Source of the DNA: Streptomyces sp. NBC_01551
Lineage (GTDB): Bacteria; Actinomycetota; Actinomycetes; Streptomycetales; Streptomycetaceae
Direction: 5' to 3'
DNA length: 64,000 bases
Assembly (NCBI RefSeq): GCF_026339935.1
Contig: NZ_JAPEPX010000001.1
Coordinates: forward strand, 3,708,501 to 3,772,500
A program made the translations under genes and the position numbers. Of this stretch, positions 1-8,310 are shown one piece after another. Every line of letters begins with the position of its first letter. Within the stretch, counting starts at the first letter, position 1. The notes below the pieces were generated by a model. The model worked only from the letters and a program-made list of their open reading frames with translations. It was not told the DNA's origin and searched no databases.

Positions 1-241
1 GCTGGAGAAGGAGACGCTGAACAAGGAGCAGATCGCCGAGATCTTCTCGACGATCGTGAAGCGTCCGGCCCGCCCCGCGTGGACCGGCTCCTCCCGCCGC
101 ACCCCGTCGACCCGTCCGCCGGTGCTCTCTCCCAAGGAGCTCCAGCTGACGAACTCGGCGAACGGCACCTCGGCGGCGAGCTCGCCGGTCGTGTCGGTGG
201 AGAAGGCCCCGGAGCCCTCCCCTGAGGATCGCCCCGAGTAA
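1..241 (+). CDS. ftsH: FtsH, membrane AAA+ zinc protease (C-terminal end only)
   Basis: Open from the window edge; only the last 79 codons are present. The fragment reads [15 protein letters not shown] and then a Pro/Ser/Arg-rich tail ending in PEDRPE, which I recognise as the C-terminal tail of actinobacterial FtsH: the end of the peptidase domain followed by a long disordered extension. FtsH is a membrane-anchored hexameric ATP-dependent metalloprotease that degrades misfolded membrane proteins and regulators. The AAA and HExxH motifs lie outside the window, so the call rests on the tail and on ftsH-folE gene order, which is conserved in streptomycetes and mycobacteria. A strong hairpin follows the stop. 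Confidence 0.85.
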   Translation, partial: LEKETLNKEQIAEIFSTIVKRPARPAWTGSSRRTPSTRPPVLSPKELQLTNSANGTSAASSPVVSVEKAPEPSPEDRPE

Positions 242-267
242 TCGGCGGTCGACCCCTCCGGAATGGA

Positions 268-305
268 TGCCGCGCCCCCCAGGTTCTAGCCTGGGGGGCG
301 CGGCA
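268..305 (+). terminator. Hairpin terminator between ftsH and folE
   Basis: A perfect 16-bp inverted repeat (arms 268-283 and 290-305) encloses the 6-nt loop TTCTAG. There is no long T-run afterwards, only CTTTC, which is common for Streptomyces terminators. It starts 27 bp after the ftsH stop and ends about 50 bp before folE, so folE probably has its own promoter or depends on read-through. Confidence 0.8.
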
Positions 306-357
306 CTTTCACGTGCCCGCGAGCGCGAGTGCACAGGCACACAGGAACGAGGATGAG

Positions 358-966
358 ATGACCGACCCAGTGACCCTGACCGGTGGCGAGGGCACGATCG
401 GCGAGTTCGACGAGAAGCGCGCCGAGGCGGCCGTCCGAGAGCTCCTGATCGCGGTCGGCGAGGACCCGGACCGCGAGGGCCTCCTGGAGACCCCGGCGCG
501 TGTGGCGCGGGCGTACAAGGAGATATTCGCCGGCCTGTACCAGCGGCCCGAGGAAGTCCTGACGACCACCTTCGACCTGGGTCACGACGAGATGGTCCTG
601 GTCAAGGACATCGAGGTCATGTCGAACTGCGAGCACCACCTGGTGCCGTTCCACGGTGTGGCCCACGTCGGCTACATCCCGTCCACCGACGGCAAGATCA
701 CCGGGCTGTCGAAGCTGGCCCGCCTCGTGGACGTGTTCGCCCGCCGCCCGCAGGTGCAGGAGCGGCTGACCACGCAGATAGCCGACTCCCTCATGGAGAT
801 ACTGGACCCGCGCGGGGTCATCGTGGTCATCGAGTGCGAGCACATGTGCATGACCATGCGCGGCGTCCGCAAGCCGGGCGCGAAGACCATCACCTCGGCG
901 GTCCGCGGCCAGCTCCGCGACCCCGCGACGCGCAACGAGGCCATGAGCCTGATCATGGCCCGCTGA
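358..966 (+). CDS. folE: GTP cyclohydrolase I
   Basis: 202 aa. It converts GTP to 7,8-dihydroneopterin triphosphate, the first step of tetrahydrofolate (and pterin) synthesis, as a cytosolic homodecamer. The core is nearly invariant: [10 protein letters not shown] with zinc ligands Cys91 and His94, a third ligand Cys164 in [11 protein letters not shown], and [20 protein letters not shown]. The ATG at 358 was chosen because the protein then starts at the usual MTDP position and has an A/G-rich RBS (AGGAACGAGG) just upstream; an in-frame upstream start at 313 would run into the preceding hairpin region. The remaining folate genes lie on the opposite strand 1.4-4 kb away. Confidence 0.97.
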   Translation: MTDPVTLTGGEGTIGEFDEKRAEAAVRELLIAVGEDPDREGLLETPARVARAYKEIFAGLYQRPEEVLTTTFDLGHDEMVLVKDIEVMSNCEHHLVPFHGVAHVGYIPSTDGKITGLSKLARLVDVFARRPQVQERLTTQIADSLMEILDPRGVIVVIECEHMCMTMRGVRKPGAKTITSAVRGQLRDPATRNEAMSLIMAR

Positions 967-1023
967 CGGTCGCGGGGGCGTCCCTCTGAGAGGACCGCGG
1001 GCCGGGGCCGCTGCGGCTCTGGG

Positions 1024-1044
1024 AGTGGCTGGGGCCCCGCCACT
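1024..1044 (+). terminator. Possible terminator after folE
   Basis: AGTGGC and GCCACT flank a GGGGCCCC core, giving an interrupted palindrome 60 bp after the folE stop. The stem would need a bulged T and has no T-run, so this is a weak candidate. Confidence 0.3.
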
Positions 1045-1140
1045 CGTTCTGATCACCCGGCCAGAGCCCTCTAGAGTGTGCTGCTGAAGATCGTCAGGGG
1101 CCGTCCGGGGTGGGTGGCTCCGCTACGGGGGAGTCGGTCA

Positions 1141-1884
1141 GTGGTGCGCGCTCGTACGGTTTCGGCCCAGTGGATACGGGGTGGGCTCGCGCTCGCCTGT
1201 GGCGGTGTTCTCGTCGGCTGCGGGGGGTCTGCGGAGGGCGGGAAGGCCGGCTCCGCGGCGCCGGCAGCGCCCGCCGCGCCCGCGGCGTCTACGGCGGCGT
1301 CCGGGGCCGCCTCCGCATCCGCCTCCGCCGCGCCGTCCGCCGCGCCCTCGGCCGGTGGCGCGGACCGGCTCGCGGGGCGGGGGCCGGTGCTGGAGGCGAA
1401 GCGCGCGGAGTACCGGCACTCCGTGCGGATCGTCGGTGCCGAGATCAGCCCCAACACCCCCGAGGAGCCGGCGCCGAGCGGGCTGACGTACATCCAGCTC
1501 GTGCTGCGGGTCACCGGCGAGCCGGGCCGGCAGCTCAAGGCCCCGAAGCCGTCCGGTCACTGGGTCGTGGAATTCGACGGCTGCGAGGCGGCTCGGCAGA
1601 AGAATTCCAAGGTGACCTGCGCCTACGTGGACGGCGCCACGAACTACTACACCCGCGCCGACATGGAGACGGACGAGTTCGGCCCGGGAGTGGACAGCAA
1701 GTTCGGCGGAACCCTGGAGGCGGACACGCCGTACTGGATCCGGGCCTGGCAGCTCGTTCCGGAGGGCGCGGACCTGTCCAAGGCCAGGTTCTGTGAGTGG
1801 CGGATGGGGTCCGCGACCAACGACAACTGCATCCCCGTCGGCGAGATCACCGCCAAGAAGCCCGCCCCGGCCCCGGCCGGGTGA
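1141..1884 (+). CDS. Putative secreted lipoprotein, unknown function
   Basis: 247 aa from the GTG at 1141, chosen because GGGGGAG sits 7 nt upstream. A longer frame from 1078 would begin right against a -10-like TAGAGT. Arg residues and a hydrophobic stretch lead to LVGCGG, a lipobox with the lipidated Cys at about residue 24. An Ala/Ser/Pro-rich linker (about residues 28-70) then leads to a roughly 170-residue folded region with four cysteines (CE, CAY, CEW, CIP) that could pair as disulfides. I do not recognise the domain. It meets the DUF3180 gene tail to tail with 1 bp between the stop codons. Expected location: outer face of the cytoplasmic membrane. Confidence 0.75.
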   Translation: MVRARTVSAQWIRGGLALACGGVLVGCGGSAEGGKAGSAAPAAPAAPAASTAASGAASASASAAPSAAPSAGGADRLAGRGPVLEAKRAEYRHSVRIVGAEISPNTPEEPAPSGLTYIQLVLRVTGEPGRQLKAPKPSGHWVVEFDGCEAARQKNSKVTCAYVDGATNYYTRADMETDEFGPGVDSKFGGTLEADTPYWIRAWQLVPEGADLSKARFCEWRMGSATNDNCIPVGEITAKKPAPAPAG

Positions 1885-1885
1885 G

Positions 1886-2377
1886 TCAGGCGCGGGCCGG
1901 GGAGTCCGCGGTGGGGTCGTCGTCGTCCTCGGGGAGCTTCAGGACGTGCTCCAGGAAGAGGGCGGCGGCGATGACGGCCGCGCCCGCGACCACCGAGGCG
2001 CCCGCGTACCAGGTCTGGTCGCGGCGCGCCGGGACGTCCAGGGCCTCGGTGAACAGGAAGACGCCCACGCCGCCGTACATGCCCGCCACGAGCGCCGCGA
2101 CGAGCGCGCTGGCCTGGCCGAAGACCACCGCGCGGGCCGCCATCAGCGGCTCGACGCCCTTGGCGCCCGGGCGCCGCTCGCGCTGGGCCTTGAGGCGGGT
2201 GCGCAGCGACAGCGCCGTGGCGAACAGCACCACCGCGATGACGGCCAGGACGATCGGCGCGGCCAGCGGGACGCCCGGCAGCGTGCCGTAGGCGTTCCAC
2301 AGGCGGGCGCCGGCCCACGAGAGCACCCCGGCGACCACGAAGATGCCCGCCAGGACCGCCGGCCTCAGTTGCTTCAC
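1886..2377 (-). CDS. DUF3180 integral membrane protein
   Basis: 163 aa from a GTG, with GGGGA about 8 nt upstream. There are four hydrophobic segments (about residues 7-25, 38-56, 82-104 and 120-142) and an acidic tail EDDDDPTADSPARA. The protein matches the DUF3180 membrane family that follows folK in many actinobacteria, including mycobacteria. Its function is unknown, and its place at the end of the folP-folB-folK run suggests co-transcription. It starts 53 bp after the folK stop. The longer reading frame open upstream overlaps folK out of phase and is not credible. Confidence 0.85.
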   Translation of the reverse strand: MKQLRPAVLAGIFVVAGVLSWAGARLWNAYGTLPGVPLAAPIVLAVIAVVLFATALSLRTRLKAQRERRPGAKGVEPLMAARAVVFGQASALVAALVAGMYGGVGVFLFTEALDVPARRDQTWYAGASVVAGAAVIAAALFLEHVLKLPEDDDDPTADSPARA

Positions 2378-2430
2378 GTGCCCGTTCCCCGCTTTCTGAG
2401 CCGATTCGTCAGCAGTGAACAGGCTAACGA

Positions 2431-3039
2431 CTACTCGGGGAGGTGGAGTTCCAGGTCGGGGCGCGCGGTCACTCCGGTCAGGCCGACTTCGGCCAGCAGC
2501 GCGGCGACCGGGCCGCGGCCGGGGATCTGGGCCTCGGGGTCGATGTCGTGCCACGGGGCCAGGACGAAGGCCCGCTGGTGGGCCCGCGGGTGCGGGAGGG
2601 TGAGGACGGGGTCGTCGGAGACGACCTCGGCGTACGTGACGATGTCGACGTCGATGGTGCGCGGGCCCCAGCGCTCGTCGCGGACGCGGTCGAACGCCTC
2701 CTCGATGGCGTGGCCGCGTTCCAGCAGCGAGGACGGCGGCAGGGTCGTCTTCAGCGCGACGACCGCGTTGAGGTACGAGGGCTGCGAGCCGGGCGCGACG
2801 CCCCAGGGCTCGGTCTCGTAGACGGGGGAGACGGCCTTGACCCGCAGGCCCGGCGTGTCGCCGAGGGCGTCGATGGCGCCCTGGAGGGTCTCCAGCCGGT
2901 TGCCGAGGTTCGAGCCGAGCGCGATCACGGCCCACTTGGGGTTGGACAGGGTGACGTCCGCCGCGTCGACCGTCTCGACGACGGACGCCGGTACCGGCTG
3001 GACGGTGGGGTCGCTCTGGGCGTTCAGTCCGTTGTTCAC
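2431..3039 (-). CDS. folK: HPPK, 6-hydroxymethyl-dihydropterin pyrophosphokinase
   Basis: 202 aa. It transfers pyrophosphate from ATP to 6-hydroxymethyl-7,8-dihydropterin, supplying the substrate of FolP. Family signatures are all present: ALGSNLGNR, SPVYETEPWG, PSYLNAVVAL, RWGPRTIDVDIV (the Mg/ATP-binding DxD lies here) and LPHPRAHQRAFVLAPW. About 40 N-terminal residues precede the usual core, longer than E. coli HPPK but typical for actinobacteria. The GTG start overlaps the folB stop in a GTGA quartet, indicating translational coupling. Confidence 0.95.
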   Translation of the reverse strand: MNNGLNAQSDPTVQPVPASVVETVDAADVTLSNPKWAVIALGSNLGNRLETLQGAIDALGDTPGLRVKAVSPVYETEPWGVAPGSQPSYLNAVVALKTTLPPSSLLERGHAIEEAFDRVRDERWGPRTIDVDIVTYAEVVSDDPVLTLPHPRAHQRAFVLAPWHDIDPEAQIPGRGPVAALLAEVGLTGVTARPDLELHLPE

Positions 3040-3395
3040 GCGCGGCTCCGGGTGATCGTGATGGTCACGTCGTCGAAGGGGACGGTGATGGGCGCGTCCG
3101 GTTTGTGGACGACGACCTCCACCTGCGCCACGGCGTCGTGCTTGAGGCACTGCTGGGCGATCCGCTCGGCGAGGGTCTCGATGAGGTCCACGGGCTCGCC
3201 CTGGACCACGTCGACGACTTCCTCGGCCACGACGCCGTAGTGGACGGTCTTGGCCAGGTCGTCGCCGGCCGCGGCCGGGCGGGTGTCGAGGTGCAGCACC
3301 AGGTCGACGATGAAGGTCTGGCCTTCCTCGCGTTCCCGGGGGAAGACGCCGTGGTGCCCGCGAGCCTTGAGGCCGCGCAGCGCGACACGATCCAC
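3036..3395 (-). CDS. folB: Dihydroneopterin aldolase
   Basis: 119 aa, the normal family length. It cleaves 7,8-dihydroneopterin to 6-hydroxymethyl-dihydropterin and glycolaldehyde. The sequence shows LKARGHHGVFPREREEGQTF (active-site Glu region), the central ETLAERIAQQCL helix, and VHKPDAPI with the conserved catalytic Lys. Of two in-frame GTG codons I chose the inner one because AGGAG lies 8 nt upstream of it; the outer one at 3404 would overlap the RBS itself. It overlaps folK by 4 nt. Confidence 0.95.
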   Translation of the reverse strand: MDRVALRGLKARGHHGVFPREREEGQTFIVDLVLHLDTRPAAAGDDLAKTVHYGVVAEEVVDVVQGEPVDLIETLAERIAQQCLKHDAVAQVEVVVHKPDAPITVPFDDVTITITRSRA

Positions 3396-3525
3396 GCGAA
3401 TCACTCCTGTTTCGTAGGTTCTTCCGGTCCCGGGACTCCCCGGGGCCATGGGCCTACGCCGAGTGCGGTCGGCGTCGTCCACCTTCGAATTTACCTGCGG
3501 CAAACCCCCTGCCCCGCCCGAGGGG

Positions 3526-3969
3526 TCAGTCCGTGTCCTCTTCGTCCTCATCTTCGGAGTCCGTAAGGACCGGTGAACCGTGGTGGGACCAGAGCAGCCA
3601 GCCTCCGGATGTGCGACGGAACACATTCGTGGCGACGACCAGCTGGCCGACGAGCGGGCCGAGCTCGCCGCCGTCCTGGGCGGGCCCGCCGCTGAGGATG
3701 TTCTCCGTACACGTGACCAGTGCGGTGTCACCTATGACGGCCACTTTGGTGTCGGTGAGGAAGAACTGGATGTACTCCGTGTGGGACATGATCAGCGCGT
3801 AGGAGCGCAGCACCTCGCCGCGGCCGGAGAGCACCGGCCAGCCCGGGTGCACGCAGGAGATCTCGTCTTCGAGCCAGAGCGCCGACAGAGCGTCGAAGTC
3901 CCCCCGCTCCATCGCCTCGTAGAAGGCCGTGTTGGCCTCTTCGACGGCTTCGATGTCGGTACGGCTCAC
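3526..3969 (-). CDS. NTF2-like / SnoaL-type small protein
   Basis: 147 aa with GTG start and a good AGGAAAGGGG RBS. The N-terminal helix (VEEANTAFYEAMERGDFDALSALW), WLEDEISCVHPGW, and the end RTSGGWLLWSHHGSPV are typical of the NTF2-like cone fold (DUF4440/SnoaL_3 group). The tail DSEDEDEEDTD is strongly acidic. It sits between folP and folB and is probably in the same transcript. Members of this fold bind or isomerise small molecules, but nothing here shows the substrate. A role in pterin handling is only suggested by position. Confidence 0.85.
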   Translation of the reverse strand: MSRTDIEAVEEANTAFYEAMERGDFDALSALWLEDEISCVHPGWPVLSGRGEVLRSYALIMSHTEYIQFFLTDTKVAVIGDTALVTCTENILSGGPAQDGGELGPLVGQLVVATNVFRRTSGGWLLWSHHGSPVLTDSEDEDEEDTD

Positions 3970-4030
3970 CGTGCCCCTTTCCTGCCCGTACGGGTGCTGC
4001 CGCGGGTCGCGGTCCGGACGGGTGTCCGGA

Positions 4031-4906
4031 TCACAGAGCCCCTTCCACGGCGCGGGCCACCCGAACCGCGTCGGCGGTGGCCCGTACCTCGTGGACCCGT
4101 ACGGCCCAGGCACCCTGGTGGGCGGCGATGGCGGAGACGGCGGCGGTGGCCGCGTCGCGCTCGCGGGCGGGCGGCACGGCGGCGCCCGCGGCGGCGCCGG
4201 CCAGGACGCGGCCGAGGAACCGCTTGCGGGAGGCGGCGACCAGCAGCGGGAAGCCGAGGGCGCGGAGCTCGGGGAGGTGGGCGACGAGGGCCAGGTCGTG
4301 CTCGGCCATCTTGGCGAAGCCGAGGCCGGGGTCGACGAGGAGCCGCTCGGGGGCGATGCCGCCGGAGACGACGGTGTCGATGCGGGTGCGGAGCTCGGCG
4401 GTGACCTCGGCGAGCACGTCGTCGTAGACGGCGAGGCTGTTCATGTTCTCGCTGAAGCCGCGCCAGTGCATGACCACGAACGGCACCTCGGCGGCGGCGA
4501 CGGCCGGGATCATGCCGGGGTCGGCGAGGCCGCCGCTGACGTCGTTGACCAGGGCCGCGCCGGCGGCGACGGCCTGCGCGGCGACGGATGCGCGCATGGT
4601 GTCGACGGAGACGACGACGCCTTCGGAGGCGAGGCCGCGCACGACGGGGACGACGCGGCGCAGCTCTTCCTCCTCGTCGACGCGGGGGGCGCCGGGGCGG
4701 GTGGACTCACCGCCGACGTCGACGAGGTCGGCGCCCTCGGCGACGAGGTCGAGGCCGCGCTTGACGGCCGCCGTGGTGTCGAACCAGCGGCCGCCGTCGG
4801 AGAAGGAGTCGGGGGTGACGTTGACGACCCCCATGACCCCGCAGCGGTCCCAATCCGGCAGCCCTGTGACCCGGCCCCTGTCGGCGACCGCGCGGTGCGT
4901 GTTCAT
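4031..4906 (-). CDS. folP: Dihydropteroate synthase
   Basis: 291 aa. It condenses 6-hydroxymethyl-dihydropterin pyrophosphate with p-aminobenzoate and is the sulfonamide target. Motifs in order: MGVVNVTPDSFSDGG, VDVGGESTRPGA, VSVDTMRASVA, NDVSGG, VVMHWRG, LLVDPGLGFAK, LVAASRKRFLG and RVHEV. The TIM barrel is complete. I start it at the ATG giving MNTHRAV because further upstream the frame runs into a 14-bp tandem repeat that translates into low-complexity Gly/Pro sequence. It is the first gene of the minus-strand folate run and lies 61 bp ahead of the NTF2-like gene. Confidence 0.96.
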   Translation of the reverse strand: MNTHRAVADRGRVTGLPDWDRCGVMGVVNVTPDSFSDGGRWFDTTAAVKRGLDLVAEGADLVDVGGESTRPGAPRVDEEEELRRVVPVVRGLASEGVVVSVDTMRASVAAQAVAAGAALVNDVSGGLADPGMIPAVAAAEVPFVVMHWRGFSENMNSLAVYDDVLAEVTAELRTRIDTVVSGGIAPERLLVDPGLGFAKMAEHDLALVAHLPELRALGFPLLVAASRKRFLGRVLAGAAAGAAVPPARERDAATAAVSAIAAHQGAWAVRVHEVRATADAVRVARAVEGAL

Positions 4907-4970
4907 GGACTCAAGGGTAGGCCGCCGTCCCTGGCCGGGAGGAACGAGGCAGTCCGGGCGCCTGCGCCCC

Positions 4971-5040
4971 CGGCCCGGGCTCCCCGGCCCGGGCTCCCCG
5001 GCCCGGGCTCCCCGGGCCGGGCTCCCCGGGCCGGGCTCCC
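4971..5040. repeat. 14-bp tandem repeat, five units
   Basis: Five consecutive 14-bp units, three reading CGGCCCGGGCTCCC and then two with one change, CGGGCCGGGCTCCC. The array lies in the 275-bp space between the start of folP and the end of the lysyltransferase-like gene. Each unit carries a CCCGGG or near-palindromic core, so the array can fold on either strand. The rest of this space is GC-rich with no visible gene. Confidence 0.9.
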
Positions 5041-5181
5041 CGGGCACGGCCGGACGGGTCCGGCGGGCGGGGAGAGCTCCCGGACACGGGGCGGCCCGCG
5101 GCGGGAGCGACGCGGGTCGCGTCCCGGCGCGGGCCGTGGGGTCGGGGGTGAGCCCGGCGGCAGGTTCCGCCCGGCCAGGGC

Positions 5182-7032
5182 CTAGGCGGCGGCGATCTCG
5201 CGTTCCTTCTGGGTCGGGACCGCCGTCACGTGGGTGTGGGCGCAGGTGCGGACCGGCTTGGGGCGGCGGCGGCTCGCGAAGAGGCGGGGGAGGGCCAGGG
5301 TGACGAAGCCCTCCGCCTGCATCGCGGCGAAGCCGATGCGCGGCAGGTCACGCGTCGTGCGGAACACCACGAAGCGCGGCTCCCAGCGGGGCTTGAACTT
5401 CGCGTTGAACTTGTACAGCGACTCGATCTGGAACCAGCGCGACAGGAACACCAGCAGGCTGCGCCACATCCGCAGCACCGGCCCGGCGCCGATCTTCTCG
5501 CCGCGCGCGAGGGCCGAGCGGAACATCGCGAAGTTGAGCGAGACCTTCTCGATGCCCAGGGACGGCGAGGCCTCCAGGGAGGCGACGATCAGCAGCTCGT
5601 TCATGCCGGGGTCGGCGGCGCGGTCGCGGCGCATCAGCTCCAGCGACATGCCGTCCTTGCCCCACGGCACGAAGTGCAGCACGGCCTTGAGGTCGCCGAA
5701 CGGCGAGGTGTCGCCCTCCTCCACCCGGTGCGCGGTGGCGATGAAGCAGTCGCCGTCGCCCGGGTCGCCGACCCGGCCCAGGGCCATCGAGAAGCCCCGC
5801 TCGGTGTCGGTGCCGCGCCACGCGTCGGCCGCGCCGCGCACCTGCTCCAGCTCCTCCTCGGTCAGCTCGCTGACCCGGCGGACCTTGGTGGTGTAGCCGT
5901 TGCGCTCGATGCGCTTCACCATCTGGCGGACATTGCGCATGGCCCGGCCGGAGAGGGAGAAGTCTTTGACATCGACAATCGCCTCGTCACCCAGCTCCAG
6001 GGCGTCCAGCCCGGTCTCGCGGGTCCACACCTCGCCGCCGGTCTCGCTGCACCCCATGACCGCCGGCGTCCAGGAGTGCGCCTTGGCCTCCTCCATGAAC
6101 CGCTCGATGGCGCCGGGCCAGGCCTCGACGTCGCCGATCGGGTCGCCGGAGGCGAGCATCACGCCGGAGACGACGCGGTAGGTGACGGCCGCCTTGCCGC
6201 TGGGGGAGAAGACGACGGCCTTGTCGCGGCGGAGCGCGAAGTGGCCCAGCGAGTCGCGGCCGCCGTGCCGGGCCAGCAGCTCGCGCAGCTTGACCTCGTC
6301 GTCGGCGGTGAGCCGCGCGGCCGGGTGCTCGGGGCGGAACGCCAGGTAGATCGTGGTCAGGGCGGTCAGCATGCCGAGGGCGCCGAGCGAGTAGCCGACG
6401 ATCCAGGAGACCCGGCCCGCGTAGTCGACGGGTCCCTCGAAGCCGAACAGCCCGTAGACGACGTGGCTGATCTGCTCGTAGACGCCGGGGTTGCCGACGA
6501 CCTTGCCCGGGTGGGAGTTGACGATGACCAGCCCGAGGCCGATCGAACCGGCGCTCATCAGTACGAAGTTCGCGAGCGCCTTCCAGCGGCTGCGCGGGTC
6601 CGGCAGCGCCTTGAATTCACCCTGGTGGCGCAGCAGCAGCGCGAGGAGCGCCGCCGCGATGACCACGCCGATGACCGAGTGCCGGTACGTGAACTGCGCC
6701 ACGGCGCCGGCCGGCAGCAGCACCACGGCCGCCCGCCAGGCGCGCCGCTTGCGGCGCTTGAGGCCGTGCGCGAGCAGCAGCAGCAGTACGCCCGCGCTCA
6801 GCGCGAGGGCCGCCGCGAAGGGGCCGAGGGAGCCGGGGAGCACCTCGGTGACCGCGTGGAACCTGCTGTGCCGGAATCGCGGGAACACCCCTGCCGCGAT
6901 GTCCAGGAGGCCGACGACCGTGACGGCCATACCCACCAGGCCGGGCACGGTTTCCGGTCGTGGTCCGCGCAAGATTCGCCCCGCCCGACTCGGAACCTGT
7001 CCGGACTTATCGCCATCTATCCTGCTAGACAT
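5182..7032 (-). CDS. DUF2156 membrane protein, phosphatidylglycerol lysyltransferase-like (MprF/LysX N-domain type)
   Basis: 616 aa. The N-terminal third has about six hydrophobic segments, the last at roughly residues 210-230. The remainder is a cytosolic dual-GNAT domain of the DUF2156 family: LGHFALRRDKAVVFSPSGKAAVTYRVV, DPIGD, MRNVRQMVKRIERNGYT, MNELLIVASLEA, and the terminal SLYKFNAKFKPRWEPRFVVF. Related proteins transfer lysine from lysyl-tRNA to phosphatidylglycerol, altering membrane charge and resistance to cationic peptides; that activity is inferred here. There is no attached lysyl-tRNA synthetase domain, unlike mycobacterial LysX. It is divergent from the esterase gene, with about 150 bp between them. 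Confidence 0.85.
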   Translation of the reverse strand: MSSRIDGDKSGQVPSRAGRILRGPRPETVPGLVGMAVTVVGLLDIAAGVFPRFRHSRFHAVTEVLPGSLGPFAAALALSAGVLLLLLAHGLKRRKRRAWRAAVVLLPAGAVAQFTYRHSVIGVVIAAALLALLLRHQGEFKALPDPRSRWKALANFVLMSAGSIGLGLVIVNSHPGKVVGNPGVYEQISHVVYGLFGFEGPVDYAGRVSWIVGYSLGALGMLTALTTIYLAFRPEHPAARLTADDEVKLRELLARHGGRDSLGHFALRRDKAVVFSPSGKAAVTYRVVSGVMLASGDPIGDVEAWPGAIERFMEEAKAHSWTPAVMGCSETGGEVWTRETGLDALELGDEAIVDVKDFSLSGRAMRNVRQMVKRIERNGYTTKVRRVSELTEEELEQVRGAADAWRGTDTERGFSMALGRVGDPGDGDCFIATAHRVEEGDTSPFGDLKAVLHFVPWGKDGMSLELMRRDRAADPGMNELLIVASLEASPSLGIEKVSLNFAMFRSALARGEKIGAGPVLRMWRSLLVFLSRWFQIESLYKFNAKFKPRWEPRFVVFRTTRDLPRIGFAAMQAEGFVTLALPRLFASRRRPKPVRTCAHTHVTAVPTQKEREIAAA

Positions 7033-7184
7033 CGCTTCCCGTTGCTCCGCGAGAGATCATGTGGCCGAAGGCCGCGACAGCCTCCGGAGTGTGGTGCGTC
7101 CCTTAGGACGACATCGGAGGGGAGCGGGTTCACTCTTCCGCCGAGAAAAACTCGTCCTGCCATCAGAAAGACGACTGACTGCTC

Positions 7185-8294
7185 ATGGGTCTCACCAGTA
7201 ATACGGTTCTGGCGCTGGCCATCGTCGCCGGTGTGCTGCTGTTCGCGGCCACGGTCTGGTTCTGGCCAAAGCTCTCCGGCCGCACCTGGCGTGCCTTCAC
7301 GGGCCGGATCGGACTCCTGCTGGCGACCCAGCTGGCGCTCTTCTCGGCCGTCGGTCTGGCGGCGAACAAGTCGTTCCTCTTCTATGGATCCTGGGCCGAC
7401 CTGTTCGGTCAGGAGACGTCGATGGGCAAGGTCGTCGACCACTCGATGAGCAGCAAGGACATCAAGGTCGTCGACAAGCAGAAGCTGGACGTCCCCGGCG
7501 GCGGCAAGCCGCAGGTCGGCGGACAGATCCTGAAGGTTGCCATAACCGGGGAGAAGTCGAAGATAACGAGCCCCGGGTACGTGTGGCTGCCGCCGGAGTA
7601 CTTCCAGCCCCAGCACAAGCACCAGAACTTTCCCGCGGCCATCGTGCTGACGGGCTACCCGGGCACGGCGGAGAACCTGATCAAAGGGCTGAACTACCCG
7701 ATGACGGCCTTCAAGCAGGCCAAGCAGGGCAAGATGAAGCCGATGATCCTGGTCATGCTGCGGCCGACCGTCGCGCCGCCGCGCGACACCGAGTGCGTGG
7801 ACATACCCGATGGCCCGCAGACCGAGACGTTCTTCGGGCACGACCTGCCGAAGGCCATCCAGGGCACCTTCCGGGTCGGTGACAAGCCGCGGAACATGGG
7901 CTTCATCGGCAACTCCACGGGCGGCTACTGCGCCCTGAAGATCGCCACGCACTACCCGCAGACCTTCGGCGCCGCCGCTGGTCTCTCCGCGTACTACGAG
8001 GCCCCGGACGACCCGACCACCGGAAATCTGTTCCACGGGGACGAGAAGCTGAAGAAGCGTGCCGACGTCCTGGAGAGCATCGGGAAGAAGGAGCCGATCG
8101 GTACGTCGTTCCTCGTCACCAGCAGCCAGAAGGGCGAGCCGAACCTCGCCGACACCAAGAAGTTCATCAAGAAGGTGAAGAGCCCGGACCGGGTCTCCTC
8201 GATCATCCTGGAAAGCGGCGGCCACAACTTCAACACCTGGCGCCGTGAGATCGCGCCGATGCTGGTGTGGATGAGCGACCGCATCCAGGCCTGA
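7185..8294 (+). CDS. Membrane-anchored alpha/beta-hydrolase (esterase D / antigen-85-like family)
   Basis: 369 aa. Two N-terminal hydrophobic segments (about residues 8-28 and 43-60) anchor an extracytoplasmic hydrolase domain of the PF00756 esterase type. The nucleophile elbow is GNSTGG, with Ser at about residue 244, and SGGHNF near the C-terminus supplies the catalytic His. This family includes mycolyltransferases and trehalose or feruloyl esterases; the substrate here is unknown. The hydrolase core is complete. It is divergent from the lysyltransferase-like gene, so a membrane-lipid substrate is possible but not shown. It ends 16 bp from the convergent ABC ATPase gene. Confidence 0.85.
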   Translation: MGLTSNTVLALAIVAGVLLFAATVWFWPKLSGRTWRAFTGRIGLLLATQLALFSAVGLAANKSFLFYGSWADLFGQETSMGKVVDHSMSSKDIKVVDKQKLDVPGGGKPQVGGQILKVAITGEKSKITSPGYVWLPPEYFQPQHKHQNFPAAIVLTGYPGTAENLIKGLNYPMTAFKQAKQGKMKPMILVMLRPTVAPPRDTECVDIPDGPQTETFFGHDLPKAIQGTFRVGDKPRNMGFIGNSTGGYCALKIATHYPQTFGAAAGLSAYYEAPDDPTTGNLFHGDEKLKKRADVLESIGKKEPIGTSFLVTSSQKGEPNLADTKKFIKKVKSPDRVSSIILESGGHNFNTWRREIAPMLVWMSDRIQA

Positions 8295-8310
8295 GGCCCC
8301 GGCCGGCCGC

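Noticed and set aside
5230..7449. 739-codon plus-strand frame opposite the DUF2156 gene
   Set aside because: It is antisense to a well-supported gene, is low-complexity Arg/Ala/Gly/His sequence, and is open only because high GC suppresses stop codons.
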